Assembly (NCBI RefSeq): GCF_000757825.1
Contig: NZ_CP009451.1
Coordinates: 1,178,001-1,242,000 of the forward strand
Length of the DNA stretch: 64,000 nt
Source: Cedecea neteri
GTDB lineage: Bacteria > Pseudomonadota > Gammaproteobacteria > Enterobacterales > Enterobacteriaceae
Reading direction: 5' to 3'
Below, piece after piece: positions 46,626-55,809 of the stretch. The position numbers and the translations under genes are program-made. Below the pieces are notes generated by a model. It saw only the letters and a list, made by a program, of their open reading frames with translations. It searched no databases and had not been told where the DNA came from. Every line of letters starts with the position of its first letter. The first letter of the stretch is position 1.

Positions 46626-47573
46626 ATGTATGAGCTGAGAGTATTAAACGGATTACATGAAGGCGCGGCGCTGCCGTTAAGCGGCGAACGCTGGCAACTG
46701 GGCAACTCGGCCGACAGCGATTTGCAGCTCAACGATGGCGGTATCAAGGCCAGCCACGCCCTGCTTAGCCGCAGCGCCGAAGGCTGGATGCTCACGCCGA
46801 TGGACGGCACGGTTTGCCATCGCCACGGCGAACGCCTGAGCGAACAGCAGCTGTGGCAGCCGGGCGAAATCTTCGCCGTCGGGGGCGTTTGGCTGACGCT
46901 TGCCGCCGCCGACGAAGAATGGGATAACCGCCCGCCGCCACCGCCGGTGCCGGTAGCCAGCCAGAGCGAAACGGCCTCCGCTGCGCGTGAGCCAATCGGG
47001 GGCACACCAAGCAAACCGGCGCCAGCCGTGCGCCGCTCGCTGCTGGCAAAAATTCTGCCGCGCTGGGCGCAAATCTTCACCCTGTCCAGCCTGATGCTGC
47101 TGACCTTCACCATCTTCAGCTGGGTGCTGCAGCCCGGTATCGCCCAGCAAAACAGCGACGAAGAGCCGCAAATCAAACCGGCGATCGCCGACAGTAATGA
47201 ACTGCGCAGCCTGGTGGAACAGGATCTGCGAGAGCGAGAGCTTTACAACAAAGTGCAGCTCGCCAGCACGCCGCAGGGCATTACGCTCACCGGTGAGCTG
47301 CAGGAAAACCAGCTGCCGATTGTCAGCCGCATGGTGGACAGCATCCGCAGCGATTATCAGCTGAAAATAGCGCTCAATAACCAGACCAAAGTGCGCGAGG
47401 CCGTACTGCCCTTCCACATCGTGCAAATAACCGCCGGGCCACACGCCAATATCGTGACCGAAGACGGGCAGCGCCTGTTTGTCGGCGACGAAAGAAACGG
47501 CCTGCGCCTGACCGGCATTACCGCCGACAGCGTGCAGTTTGGCGGCAAAGAAAACATCGCGGTGAAGTGGTAA
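46626..47573 (+). CDS. hrpQ: HrpQ (SctD), inner-membrane ring protein with FHA domain
   Basis: 315 residues. N-terminal cytoplasmic FHA-like domain (MYELRVLNGLHEGAALPLSGERWQLGNSADSDLQL), a proline-rich linker near residues 100-125, one membrane segment (WAQIFTLSSLMLLTFTIFSWVL, about 147-169) and a periplasmic ring-building region including GITLTGELQENQLPIVSRMV. Forms the outer of the two inner-membrane rings with HrcJ. Its stop overlaps the hrcN start (TAATG). Confidence 0.87.
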   Translation: MYELRVLNGLHEGAALPLSGERWQLGNSADSDLQLNDGGIKASHALLSRSAEGWMLTPMDGTVCHRHGERLSEQQLWQPGEIFAVGGVWLTLAAADEEWDNRPPPPPVPVASQSETASAAREPIGGTPSKPAPAVRRSLLAKILPRWAQIFTLSSLMLLTFTIFSWVLQPGIAQQNSDEEPQIKPAIADSNELRSLVEQDLRERELYNKVQLASTPQGITLTGELQENQLPIVSRMVDSIRSDYQLKIALNNQTKVREAVLPFHIVQITAGPHANIVTEDGQRLFVGDERNGLRLTGITADSVQFGGKENIAVKW

Positions 47574-48934
47574 TGGGGCGCTATCAGACCGACCTCGACG
47601 GCTGGTTTGCAGCGCGCCACCGCGCCCTGAGCCAGCTTTCCGCCGTCAGCGCTCACGGCCGCATCACCGGCATCAGCGGCATTCTGCTCGAAAGCAGCCT
47701 GCCCCAGGCCCGCATCGGCGATCTATGCCTTATTAGCCGCAGCGGCGGCACCGAAGTGATGGCCGAGGTTGTCGGCTTTAATCCGCGCCACACGTTGCTT
47801 TCCGCCCTGGGGCCGCTGGACGGCATTGCCCAGGGTGCGCGGGTCACGCCGTTGTTTCAGCCCCACTCGATTAGCGTGTCGGACAGCTTATTTGGCAGCG
47901 TGCTGGACGGATTTGGCCGCGCCATTGACGAAGACAGCCTCTCCGCGTTTGCTTTAGCCAGCGAGACGCCGGACGCCCGTGGCGTGCTCGGCGATGCTCC
48001 TCCGCCCACGGACAGGCCGCGCATTGATACACCTCTGCCAACCGGCATCCGCGCCATTGACGGCGTCCTGACGATTGGCGTGGGCCAGCGCGTGGGCGTT
48101 TTTGCGGGAGCAGGCTGCGGCAAAACCACCCTGCTCGCCGAGATGGCGCGCAACACGCCGTGCGATGCCATCGTGTTCGGCCTGATTGGCGAACGTGGCC
48201 GCGAGCTACGAGAATTTTTGGATCACGAACTGGATGCCGAACTGCGCTCCCGCACCGTGCTGGTTTGCTCCACCTCCGACCGCAGCAGCATGGAGCGTGC
48301 CCGCGCCGCATTTACCGCCACGGCCATTGCCGAAGCTTTCCGTAACAAAGGCAAAAACGTGCTGCTGATTATCGACTCGCTGACGCGTTTTGCTCGCGCC
48401 CAGCGTGAAATCGGCCTGGCGCTCGGCGAACCGCCTGGACGTGGCGGGCTGCCACCGTCGGTGTATACCCTGCTGCCGGGGCTGCTTGAACGCGCCGGGA
48501 AAACGTCGCGTGGCTCGATCACCGCCCTTTATTCGGTGCTGATTGAGCAGGACTCGATGAACGATCCCGTGGCCGATGAAGTCCGCTCGCTGATCGACGG
48601 CCACATCGTCTTAACCCGCCGCCTGGCGGAGCGCGGCCACTATCCCGCCGTCGACGTGCTGGCAAGCCTGAGCCGGACCATGAGCAACGTGGTGCCGCGG
48701 GAACACATTGCCGAAGCCAGCACGCTGCGCCAGATGATGTCGGCTTATCAACAGGTCGAAATGCTCATCCGCCTCGGCGAATACCAGCCGGGCAACGACC
48801 CGATGACCGACGCCGCCGTGCAGTCTCAGTCGGCGATTAACGCGTTTTTGCGCCAGGCGAACCACGCCCCAAGCGACTTTATGGCTACCCGTCAGCAGCT
48901 GCAGGAGGCGATCGCCTGTGCGCCGTCATATTGA
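47573..48934 (+). CDS. hrcN: HrcN (SctN), type III secretion ATPase
   Basis: 453 residues, F1-beta-like hexameric ATPase that unfolds substrates and releases chaperones. Walker A GAGCGKTT at residues 179-186, the catalytic glutamate in GLIGERGRELREF, Walker B LLIIDSLTRFARAQRE and the arginine-finger region downstream. The ATG shares its A with the hrpQ stop and is preferred to a GTG two codons earlier. The start of hrpO lies inside its 3' end. Confidence 0.95.
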   Translation: MGRYQTDLDGWFAARHRALSQLSAVSAHGRITGISGILLESSLPQARIGDLCLISRSGGTEVMAEVVGFNPRHTLLSALGPLDGIAQGARVTPLFQPHSISVSDSLFGSVLDGFGRAIDEDSLSAFALASETPDARGVLGDAPPPTDRPRIDTPLPTGIRAIDGVLTIGVGQRVGVFAGAGCGKTTLLAEMARNTPCDAIVFGLIGERGRELREFLDHELDAELRSRTVLVCSTSDRSSMERARAAFTATAIAEAFRNKGKNVLLIIDSLTRFARAQREIGLALGEPPGRGGLPPSVYTLLPGLLERAGKTSRGSITALYSVLIEQDSMNDPVADEVRSLIDGHIVLTRRLAERGHYPAVDVLASLSRTMSNVVPREHIAEASTLRQMMSAYQQVEMLIRLGEYQPGNDPMTDAAVQSQSAINAFLRQANHAPSDFMATRQQLQEAIACAPSY

Positions 48935-49385
48935 TGCCGAAACTCCGCTCTCTCCTGACCCGCAGCAGGTCGCTCTGGAGCAGGTTCTGAATACCCTGCT
49001 GCCCATTCGCCGCCGTCGGTTACGCCACTGCGAACGCGAGCAGCGCCAGCATGAACAGCACCTCCGGCGCGGCCAGCAGGCCGTCGAACTGGGCGAACAG
49101 CAGCTGGCAGAGCAGAAAATCGGCTATTTGCAGCTGCGCAATGATTTCGTGCCGCAGCACGCAGGCGTCACCCAGCCGCTGAACGACCTGCGGGAAACGC
49201 TGGACGTCGAAAAAACAACCCGCGCGGGCGTTATCCAACAAATTCAACGCACGCAGCAGCTGCAAGAAGAAGTGCAGCAGCAGCAGGCGCGCCTGAACGA
49301 CGCGCAGCTGGCCGTGCAGCGCTGCCAGCGGGACATTGAAAAAATGGAGTATTTGCTCAACCAAAATCAGGGGAACGCCTTATGA
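48918..49385 (+). CDS. hrpO: HrpO (SctO), central stalk protein
   Basis: 155 residues, almost wholly alpha-helical and Gln/Glu/Arg-rich with heptad-like spacing (HEQHLRRGQQAVELGEQQLAEQKIGYLQLRNDF, QRTQQLQEEVQQQQARLNDAQLAVQRCQRDIEKMEYLLNQ), as in YscO/FliJ stalks that connect the ATPase to the gate. The GTG at 48918 overlaps hrcN by 17 bases. No in-frame ATG gives a fuller product. Ends in an ATGA overlap with hrpP. Confidence 0.8.
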   Translation: MRRHIDAETPLSPDPQQVALEQVLNTLLPIRRRRLRHCEREQRQHEQHLRRGQQAVELGEQQLAEQKIGYLQLRNDFVPQHAGVTQPLNDLRETLDVEKTTRAGVIQQIQRTQQLQEEVQQQQARLNDAQLAVQRCQRDIEKMEYLLNQNQGNAL

Positions 49386-50005
49386 TCCATCACGCGCTAA
49401 AAACCGCCCATCCGCAGCCAAGGCTCTGGCAACAATCTCATCCTGCGCCGCAGCCGCGTCACCAGCCTGATAACGCTCTGCAGGCACCCGCGCCGCGCGC
49501 GCCGCAGACGCCGACGAATAACGCGCCCACCCTGCCGCAGATGCCCGCTCGCAGCACGCCTGCTTTTAGCCGGGCCAGCGACCGCCAGAAACTGTCGCGG
49601 GATGAAAAAGAGTTTAGCGACCTGTTGTCTAAGGACGAGCCTGCGCCGCTGATGCCGGTACTTGCGTTGAACCTGTTCGACGGTTCGCTGGGCGGCACCG
49701 AACAGCCGCAGCAGGCCAGTGAATCACCGGCTTCCGCCCTGCAGGCCATGCTTGAATCGCACCTGGTACAGGGCATTGAACAGCAGGAAAGCCTGCCCGC
49801 CCGGTTCAGCCTGCTGCTGCCGGATTTGGGCGAGGTCGTGGCCCAGGTGACCCCGACCAGCGGCGATGAGCTGGATATTGCACTCGGCTTTTCGGCTCAT
49901 GCCTGGGACAAGGTTCGCGGCTTTGAACAGGACGGACAGGGCTCGCTCAGCGGCCGTATGGGGAAAAAAGTTCGCCTGCGCTTTAAGCGCCGGGAGGCGG
50001 TATGA
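49382..50005 (+). CDS. hrpP: HrpP (SctP), pilus-length and substrate-switch protein
   Basis: 207 residues. The first 90 or so are Pro/Gln/Ala-rich and probably disordered. The C-terminal T3S4-type domain is seen in LPARFSLLLPDLGEVVAQVTPTSGDELDIALGFSAHAWDKVRG and GRMGKKVRLRFKRRE. It switches HrcU from early to late substrates. ATGA overlaps join it to hrpO and hrcQ. Confidence 0.78.
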   Translation: MIHHALKTAHPQPRLWQQSHPAPQPRHQPDNALQAPAPRAPQTPTNNAPTLPQMPARSTPAFSRASDRQKLSRDEKEFSDLLSKDEPAPLMPVLALNLFDGSLGGTEQPQQASESPASALQAMLESHLVQGIEQQESLPARFSLLLPDLGEVVAQVTPTSGDELDIALGFSAHAWDKVRGFEQDGQGSLSGRMGKKVRLRFKRREAV

Positions 50006-51054
50006 AACGGCTAACGCTTGCCGCTCAGTCACCGGATGAAGCCCGGCTGCGGCGCTGGATTGGCTCCGGCTGGCGGCTGCCGTTTTCCCTTGAGGGCGTG
50101 CCGGGTGAGCTTCGCCTGCTGCCGTCATCAAAGGCTGAGCAAACGGCGGCGCAGGCTGAAACTTTTCACTGTGCGGCAGGTGCATTGATATTTAGTGACC
50201 CGCTGCCTGTGCTGAGGCTGATGGCCGACTGCCCGGCGCTGCCCGGCGTTTCCACCGAAGATAATACCTGGTACTGGCGCTATTTCAGCCAGCAGCTCAG
50301 CCCTCAGCTGGCCGGGCTATTTGAATTTATGCAGCCTGCCGATGCGCAGGAAAAACCCGACATTACGCTACGCCTTGAGGTCAGCCTCGGCGAAGAAAGT
50401 GCCGGCACGCGGCTGTCCCTCTCCTGGGCCACGCTACACCAGTTCACGCAGTTTGCGGGCTGGCAGCGGCGAAGCGTGCCGCTTAACCCACAACTCCCCC
50501 TCCAGCTGCCGCTGACCGTCGGCAAACTCCAGCTTTCGACAGGCTTCGCCCGCTCTCTGGCCGTCGGAGATTTGCTGCTGCCGACGGAAGTCTTTTTCTC
50601 GCCAGAAGGACTCGGCGTGATGCCGCTGGCGCGGCGACAATTTCAGGTTCAGCTGGAACTGGCGAGCGAAACGACTCACAGAGATTTACTACACATTACG
50701 TATAGCGAGGAGCTAACCATGACTTACCCGAACGTCCCCCTGGAGTACCACGAGCAGCAGGACGGCGAAGAAGTGGTACCCAGCGGGGAATGGCAAACAA
50801 CACGGGGGAGTTTCGACGATTTGTCGCTGGATTTGACCATCCGCTGCGGCAATTTGCAGCTGACGCTCGGCGAGCTGCAGCAGCTGGATGCGGGCTCGAC
50901 GGTATTGGTGCAGCACGTTACGCCGGGCGAGGCGCTGTTGTGTCACGGTAACAGCCTGTTGGCCAAGGGCGAGCTGGTGGATGTTAACGGCACGCTCGGT
51001 TTCCAGGTGACCCGCATGCTTCGCCAGGCAGGTTCGTCCCTGGAACCCGTCTGA
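50002..51054 (+). CDS. hrcQ: HrcQ (SctQ), unsplit cytoplasmic ring protein
   Basis: 350 residues. The N-terminal part is variable. Two SPOA/FliN-like domains occupy the last half: [32 protein letters not shown] and [63 protein letters not shown]. It forms the sorting platform with HrpD and HrpE. It is one gene, as in Erwinia, where P. syringae has hrcQA and hrcQB. An internal start (next entry) would still yield a separate C-terminal product. Confidence 0.88.
   Translation: MKRLTLAAQSPDEARLRRWIGSGWRLPFSLEGVPGELRLLPSSKAEQTAAQAETFHCAAGALIFSDPLPVLRLMADCPALPGVSTEDNTWYWRYFSQQLSPQLAGLFEFMQPADAQEKPDITLRLEVSLGEESAGTRLSLSWATLHQFTQFAGWQRRSVPLNPQLPLQLPLTVGKLQLSTGFARSLAVGDLLLPTEVFFSPEGLGVMPLARRQFQVQLELASETTHRDLLHITYSEELTMTYPNVPLEYHEQQDGEEVVPSGEWQTTRGSFDDLSLDLTIRCGNLQLTLGELQQLDAGSTVLVQHVTPGEALLCHGNSLLAKGELVDVNGTLGFQVTRMLRQAGSSLEPV
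50719..51054 (+). CDS. hrcQ: Internal in-frame translation start of hrcQ (C-terminal SctQ product)
   Basis: GAGGAGCTAACC lies directly before an in-frame ATG at 50719, a nearly ideal ribosome-binding site inside the gene. The product would be 111 residues ([18 protein letters not shown]...) and holds the entire last SPOA domain. Comparable internal products are known for Yersinia YscQ and Salmonella SpaO, and correspond to HrcQB of P. syringae. Translation here is inferred, not shown. Confidence 0.65.
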   Translation: MTYPNVPLEYHEQQDGEEVVPSGEWQTTRGSFDDLSLDLTIRCGNLQLTLGELQQLDAGSTVLVQHVTPGEALLCHGNSLLAKGELVDVNGTLGFQVTRMLRQAGSSLEPV

Positions 51055-51719
51055 TGGCCGAGAATATCAGCTCATTCAATCCGCTGGCGCTGGCCATCCT
51101 GCTGGGGGCCATTTCACTGCTGCCCCTGCTGCTGATGATAACCACCAGCTTTCTCAAGATTTCGATGGTGCTGATGCTGACGCGTAACGCCATCGGGGTG
51201 CAGCAAACGCCGCCCAACATGGCGCTCTACGGCATCGCGCTCGCCGCCACGCTGTTCGTGATGGCCCCGGTATTTGACGGGATGCAAACCCGCTTTAAGG
51301 AAAAGCCCCTCGACACCACCAGCGCCGAGCGTTTAGAGAACAGCCTGCAGTACGGCATCAAGCCGCTGACCGACTTTATGCTGCGCAACAGCGATCCGGA
51401 TCTGGAAACGCACCTGATGGAAAACAGCCAGCGCATGTGGCCTAAAGATCTGTCGGAAAAGGTTGTGCACCAGCGCGACAACCTGCTGATCCTGATCCCT
51501 TCTTTCGTACTCTCAGAGCTGCAAAACGGCTTCAAAATCGCCTTTTTAATCTTCATTCCCTTCCTGGTAGTGGACCTGATTGTCTCCAACGTGCTGCTGG
51601 CGCTCGGGATGCAAATGGTGTCACCGATGACCATCTCTTTGCCGCTCAAAATCCTGCTGTTTGTCATGGTGAGCGGCTGGACGCGCCTGCTGGATGGCCT
51701 GTTCTACAGCTATATGTGA
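51054..51719 (+). CDS. hrcR: HrcR (SctR), export apparatus core
   Basis: 221 residues, FliP/SctR family. Four hydrophobic segments; [31 protein letters not shown] and the C-terminal [63 protein letters not shown] are typical. Five copies with HrcS and HrcT build the core of the export gate. Start overlaps the hrcQ stop (TGATG). Confidence 0.95.
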   Translation: MAENISSFNPLALAILLGAISLLPLLLMITTSFLKISMVLMLTRNAIGVQQTPPNMALYGIALAATLFVMAPVFDGMQTRFKEKPLDTTSAERLENSLQYGIKPLTDFMLRNSDPDLETHLMENSQRMWPKDLSEKVVHQRDNLLILIPSFVLSELQNGFKIAFLIFIPFLVVDLIVSNVLLALGMQMVSPMTISLPLKILLFVMVSGWTRLLDGLFYSYM

Positions 51720-51726
51720 GGACGTT

Positions 51727-51993
51727 ATGGACATGATCTACATGTTTAAGCAGGCGGTACTGATGGTGGTGGTGCTCTCCGCGCCGCCGCTGGTTGTCGC
51801 CGTGCTGGTGGGCATCGTGGTCTCTTTGCTGCAGGCGGTGTTCCAGCTCCAGGATCAGACCCTGCCCTTCGCCATCAAGCTGGTCGCGGTTGGCACCACG
51901 CTAGCCCTGAGCGGCCGCTGGATTGGCCTGCAAATGGTTGAGCTGGCGCAATCCGCCTTTACCATGATGGCCGCCTCCGGAACCCTGCGATGA
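51727..51993 (+). CDS. hrcS: HrcS (SctS), export apparatus core
   Basis: 88 residues with two membrane hairpin segments (AVLMVVVLSAPPLVVAVLVGIVVSLLQAVFQLQDQTLPFAIKLVAVGTTLAL), FliQ/SctS family. GAGGACGTT precedes the ATG at 51727, chosen over a frame open from 51694. Ends in an ATGA overlap with hrcT. Confidence 0.93.
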   Translation: MDMIYMFKQAVLMVVVLSAPPLVVAVLVGIVVSLLQAVFQLQDQTLPFAIKLVAVGTTLALSGRWIGLQMVELAQSAFTMMAASGTLR

Positions 51994-52799
51994 TTGCCGC
52001 CGAGCTGACGCCTGTCTTCAACGGCATGCTGGCACTCGGGCTGGCGATAGCCCGCATTTATCCCTGCGTTCTGCTGACGCCGCTGTTCGCGTTCTCCGCC
52101 CTGAAAGGCATGATCCGCACGGCGATTGTCGTGCCGCTGGCGCTCTTCGTGACGCCCACCATCGTTCCAATGCTAACCCACGCGCCGCATACGCCGTGGG
52201 GCATTGTCGCCATGATGCTCAAAGAAGTCGTATTGGGCATTTTTCTCGGCTACCTGCTGGCGCTCCCCTTCTGGCTGATTGAGTCGGTTGGCGTGCTGTT
52301 TGATAACCAGCGCGGGGCGCTTAGCGGCGGCCAGCTTAACCCGGCGTTGGGCGCCGACGAAACGCCGCTCGGCTATATGCTTTTACAGTGGTCGATGATG
52401 GTGCTTATCGTCAACTTTGGCCTGTCCCTCGCCACCCAGGTTATCTGGGACAGCTATCGGCTGTGGCCGGTAGACAGCTGGCTGCCAGACTTCCGCGAGC
52501 AGGGTTTCCTGGTATTCCTCGCCCAGGTGAAGCAGATGTTTGTCGACACTATTCTGTACGCGGGCCCGCTGGTGCTGCTGCTGCTGTTTCTCGACTTTGC
52601 CGTGGGCGTACTCAGCATCTACAGCCCACAGCTGCAGGCCACGGTGCTGACCGTGCCGCTAAAATGCATCGCCGGGCTGCTGTTCTTCATCTTTTATCTG
52701 CCCACGCTCGAGTATTTTGCCGGCCATCAGTTCAGCACCCTGCGCGACATGATCCCCCATCTGGCGGATATTCTTCCTGCCCGTCAAACCACCTGGTAA
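51990..52799 (+). CDS. hrcT: HrcT (SctT), export apparatus core
   Basis: 269 residues, FliR/SctT family, with about six hydrophobic segments. Recognisable ARIYPCVLLTPLFAFSALKGMIRTAIVVPLAL, EVVLGIFLGYLLALPFWLIESVGVLFDNQRGA and LYAGPLVLLLLFLDFAVGVLSIYSPQLQATVLTVPLKCIAGLLFFIFYL. Translationally coupled to hrcS. Confidence 0.93.
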   Translation: MIAAELTPVFNGMLALGLAIARIYPCVLLTPLFAFSALKGMIRTAIVVPLALFVTPTIVPMLTHAPHTPWGIVAMMLKEVVLGIFLGYLLALPFWLIESVGVLFDNQRGALSGGQLNPALGADETPLGYMLLQWSMMVLIVNFGLSLATQVIWDSYRLWPVDSWLPDFREQGFLVFLAQVKQMFVDTILYAGPLVLLLLFLDFAVGVLSIYSPQLQATVLTVPLKCIAGLLFFIFYLPTLEYFAGHQFSTLRDMIPHLADILPARQTTW

Positions 52800-52823
52800 C
52801 GCCGCTTCGGAGGGTGCCAAACC

Positions 52824-53906
52824 GTGAGTGAAAAAACAGAGAAGGCCAGCCCCCACAAGCTGCAGGAAGCCCGTAAAAAAGGCCAGGTCAGCCAGAGCCA
52901 GGACATTCCCAAGCTGCTGATCATGTTTGGCGTGCTGCAGCTTATTTTTTCGATGATGGAAGCCAGCATGGCGAAGCTGCAGTCGCTGATGATCCTGCCG
53001 CTGCAGCGCCTGAGCAGCCCGTTCAGCCAGGCCTTAGGGGAAGTTGGCGGCGCGGCGCTGCTGACCGTTGGGGTGTTTTTTATGATGACGGTGGGCACCG
53101 TTATCCTGTTGCGCATCGCCGCGGGCTGGATCCAGTTTGGCCCGCTGTTTGCCATCGCCGCGCTGGCCCCGAAGCTCGAGGCGCTAAACCCGCTGAATAA
53201 ATTCAAAGAGATGTTTTCGGTGAAGCAGTTTATTCAGATCCTCAACAGCCTGCTGAAGGCCATCACCCTTTCAGTGGTGTTCTGGCTGCTGATCAAGCCT
53301 CGCCTGTCGCAAATGGCCAATCTGTCAGGCGGCACGCTGGACGGCTTCTGGCACGCGGGCGTGGCGATGCTGGAAACCCTCGCCCACACCATCGTTGGCG
53401 TCATGCTGGTGTTTTCGGTGGCCGACTTCGCGCTGCAGAAATACTTCTTCCTCAAGCAGAACCGCATGAGCCACGAGGACGTGAAAAACGAATATAAGCA
53501 AATGGAAGGCGACCCGCACACCAAAGGCCACCGCAAGCACGTGGCCCACGAAATTCTCAACGCGCCGGCGAAAAAGGTCACCCCGCAGGAGATGGAAAAA
53601 GCCGACGTTCTGCTGGTAAACCCGACGCACTTCGCCGTGGGTCTGCGCTATCTCCCGGACGAAACGCCGCTGCCGGTGCTGCTGTTTAAAGCCCAGGACG
53701 AAGACGCCAAAGCGCTGATCAAACTGGCCCACGCCGCCAAAATTCCGGTGGTGCGCTACGTCTGGCTCACCCGTAATCTTTACCGCACCACCGAAGAAGG
53801 GGCCTATATTCCGCGCGACACGCTAAAAGCGGTGGCCGCCATCTATCGCCTGCTGCGCAAGCTCGAAGGCCGCCTGAAGGGTGAGACGATTGAGTTTGAG
53901 GAGTAA
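52824..53906 (+). CDS. hrcU: HrcU (SctU), autocleaving substrate-switch protein
   Basis: 360 residues, FlhB/SctU family. Four membrane segments (residues 30-210), a cytoplasmic linker, and the self-cleavage motif NPTH at residues 266-269. Starts at a GTG (52824) preceded by GGAGGGTGCCAAACC. The N-terminal SEKTEKASPHKLQEARKKGQVSQSQD is typical. Last gene of the hrpJ operon; it faces hrpN across 577 bases. Confidence 0.94.
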   Translation: MSEKTEKASPHKLQEARKKGQVSQSQDIPKLLIMFGVLQLIFSMMEASMAKLQSLMILPLQRLSSPFSQALGEVGGAALLTVGVFFMMTVGTVILLRIAAGWIQFGPLFAIAALAPKLEALNPLNKFKEMFSVKQFIQILNSLLKAITLSVVFWLLIKPRLSQMANLSGGTLDGFWHAGVAMLETLAHTIVGVMLVFSVADFALQKYFFLKQNRMSHEDVKNEYKQMEGDPHTKGHRKHVAHEILNAPAKKVTPQEMEKADVLLVNPTHFAVGLRYLPDETPLPVLLFKAQDEDAKALIKLAHAAKIPVVRYVWLTRNLYRTTEEGAYIPRDTLKAVAAIYRLLRKLEGRLKGETIEFEE

Positions 53907-54049
53907 TGGGGCGATCGCCTGTCGGCGAATACCCACGATTATGCCAGGCCCGGCTAAGGTTCCGTTCACTTCCAGCCTCGTTTCATATGTCACCCCGAAC
54001 CGGTGAACGTCCAGCTTTTCCCCCATCAACAACGTCGCTTCTGGTTTTT

Positions 54050-54149
54050 ACCCTCACCCTAACCCTCTCCCTGGAAGGGAGAGGGAATAAACAATGTTTC
54101 ACGTTGGCTGTTTTCCCCCTCTCCCTCTGGGAGAGGGTCGGGGTGAGGG
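54050..54149. repeat. REP-like palindromic repeat, single-unit copy
   Basis: Same element as at 14578-14733, with one internal unit: ACCCTCACCCTAACCCTCTCC at the left, GGGAATAAACAATGTTTC in the middle, CTGGGAGAGGGTCGGGGTGAGGG-type right end. The preceding bases (TCGCTTCT.GTTTTTACC) also resemble those before the first copy. Confidence 0.85.
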
Positions 54150-54344
54150 TCGAATTGTTCCCGGCTCTCATCGCCCCCGGTTATGACCCAACTCAGGCGG
54201 GGTTGAGCTCGCCGGGCGCCGGGGCTGTCCGGGGGATGGCGTTATCCCCTGGACACGTTCACTACGCTCGGTGACAGCATATGAGCTTGTACTTAAGGTG
54301 AACGGAACTCCACCTATCTCGGCATAATCAGACGGGAATAAGAC

Positions 54345-54387
54345 AAAAAAAGACCGGCCTCCACGCAATTAACGCAGAAAACCGGTC
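54345..54387 (-). terminator. Terminator of hrpN
   Basis: Minus strand: GACCGG ... CCGGTC with a 24-base interior, followed by TTTTTTT. Lies about 100 bases past the hrpN stop. Confidence 0.65.
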
Positions 54388-54483
54388 AAACAGAGGGCGA
54401 AGAAGAGTCTGGCGAAAGGACGTGTGGCGCCGTTAATCTGCGCACACGTCAAAAAGAACATCTGTGGACTACAGCACAATCAC

Positions 54484-55434
54484 TCAGGCAAGCGCGGCGG
54501 AAGCCAGGTTCAGCAGCGCGCCGTGATGGTGCTTCATGGCATCTTTGATGATGTTGCCGTTAAACAGCTGCGCATCGGCGTTCACCAGCAGGCTGGAAGA
54601 ACCGTTGCCCGGCGCCGTTGCGGAGCCCGGAATTGAGCCGCCCACCATAGAAGTTTTCAGATCGTTTTTTGCCGACTGGAAGGCTTTCAGCGAGTCGCCG
54701 CTCAGCGGTTTGCTGTTTTTCAGCGCATCTTCCCAGCTGGATGGGCCTTTACCGATGTGAACCAGGCCCGGCATACCGGCACCGGCGCTCTGCGGCTTGC
54801 CGTAGATTTCCGGGTGCTGGTCCATAAATTTACCGATTTCAGCACGGGTTTCTTTAGAGCCGCCGTCCACTTTACCGCCGCCGCCCAGCATGGCGCTCAG
54901 GCCGCTGGTGTCGGATTTCACGTCATCCAGCGCCTGCAGGCCCATTTTGCTGCCTAACTGGCTGCCCATGCTGTTACCGAGCTGGTTAAAGCTATTGGCG
55001 CTGTTGGCGCTGGTGGTAGACAGCGGCAGCTGGACCAGGCCAATGCCGGTAGATGGTGACTGCAGGCCGTTGCTCATGCCGCTATTGAACGCGTTCATGT
55101 TGCCTGCGCCCGCCTGGCTGTTGAACGGGCTGTTCTGGGCGTTCACGCCCATCTGCTGGAGCACCTGCTGGAGCATCTGCTGCATGTTGCTCGCCGCCAG
55201 CGTATTCCCCATGCTCGCCCCACCCTGACTCTGCGGAGACATAAAGGTGTTGTTGTTATTGTTACCGTTCATGCCGCCGGAGAACAGCAGGTTGGTCAGT
55301 TTGGATGCAATGTCGTTTACCATCTGGTCGCCCACGTTCTTCAGCAGGTTCGCAGCCATACCTTCAGGGGTAGCATTCAGCGCCATCTGCGGTAATGCAG
55401 TGGCCAGATTCAGCATATTTCCAATCGTACTCAT
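54484..55434 (-). CDS. hrpN: HrpN, harpin
   Basis: 316 residues, no cysteine, rich in Gly, Asn, Ser and Met, as harpins are. An amphipathic Q/L-rich helix (ASNMQQMLQQVLQQMGVN, about residue 85) and a conserved C-terminal block FMDQHPEIYGKPQ ... SWEDALKNSKPLSGDSLKAFQSAKN, which aligns with Erwinia HrpN (FMDQFPEVFGKPQ-like). Secreted through the pilus, it helps effector translocation and triggers plant defence in Erwinia. A run of five Asn lies near residue 58. GAGGTAATCTA precedes the ATG. It has its own hrp box. Confidence 0.85.
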   Translation of the reverse strand: MSTIGNMLNLATALPQMALNATPEGMAANLLKNVGDQMVNDIASKLTNLLFSGGMNGNNNNNTFMSPQSQGGASMGNTLAASNMQQMLQQVLQQMGVNAQNSPFNSQAGAGNMNAFNSGMSNGLQSPSTGIGLVQLPLSTTSANSANSFNQLGNSMGSQLGSKMGLQALDDVKSDTSGLSAMLGGGGKVDGGSKETRAEIGKFMDQHPEIYGKPQSAGAGMPGLVHIGKGPSSWEDALKNSKPLSGDSLKAFQSAKNDLKTSMVGGSIPGSATAPGNGSSSLLVNADAQLFNGNIIKDAMKHHHGALLNLASAALA

Positions 55435-55508
55435 TAGATTACCTCAACATGACTTCGGGGTTGATACAGGCGACCAGCCCTGCTGGTTCGCAGTATAAAG
55501 ACGCCTGT

Positions 55509-55536
55509 TAAGTGAAAAGAAACCGGCTTCGGTTCC
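55509..55536 (-). promoter_or_regulatory. hrp box of hrpN (one mismatch)
   Basis: Minus strand: GGAACC, 15 bases, TCACTTA, against CCACNNA. It lies 75 bases upstream of hrpN, between hrpT and hrpN. Confidence 0.78.
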
Positions 55537-55614
55537 ACAAAACTGCATAACATCAGGAAAAAAATGATTTTTTTAAACGGACAGGCGTGAAGGCATCCAC
55601 GCCTGCTGTCGTAC

Positions 55615-55800
55615 TCAGCGCACCGGCATCTGCGTGTAGTCCTGCACGCCGTTACGCATGTCGCCCGGCCACCAGATGGTCAGGTGGTGGCTGTCCGACA
55701 GCGGCCGACACGCCACGCTGTCGCAGCCGTTGTCATTGCGGGTGGCGCAGCCGCTCAGGACAAACGCCAGCGCCACCAGTAACAAAATGGAAGGTTTCAT
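55615..55800 (-). CDS. hrpT: HrpT, small outer-membrane lipoprotein
   Basis: 61 residues. Lipoprotein signal MKPSILLLVALAFVLSGC with the lipid-accepting cysteine at residue 18. The mature part is about 43 residues. By position behind hrcC and by type it is HrpT, thought to help HrcC reach the outer membrane. AAGGAGTGATT precedes the ATG at 55798-55800. Last gene of the hrpF-hrcC-hrpT unit. Confidence 0.78.
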   Translation of the reverse strand: MKPSILLLVALAFVLSGCATRNDNGCDSVACRPLSDSHHLTIWWPGDMRNGVQDYTQMPVR

Positions 55801-55809
55801 AATCACTCC

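Larger units (their letters stand above)
53907..54483. other. Gap between convergent hrcU and hrpN
   Basis: Holds a palindromic repeat (54050-54149) and the hrpN terminator (54345-54387). No coding frame is convincing. This is where hrpV lies in related clusters at the 3' end of the hrpC-type operon, but no hrpV-like frame is seen. Confidence 0.6.

Noticed and set aside
53906..54274. Plus-strand frame after hrcU
   Set aside because: It is made largely of the palindromic repeat and has no start signal or similarity.
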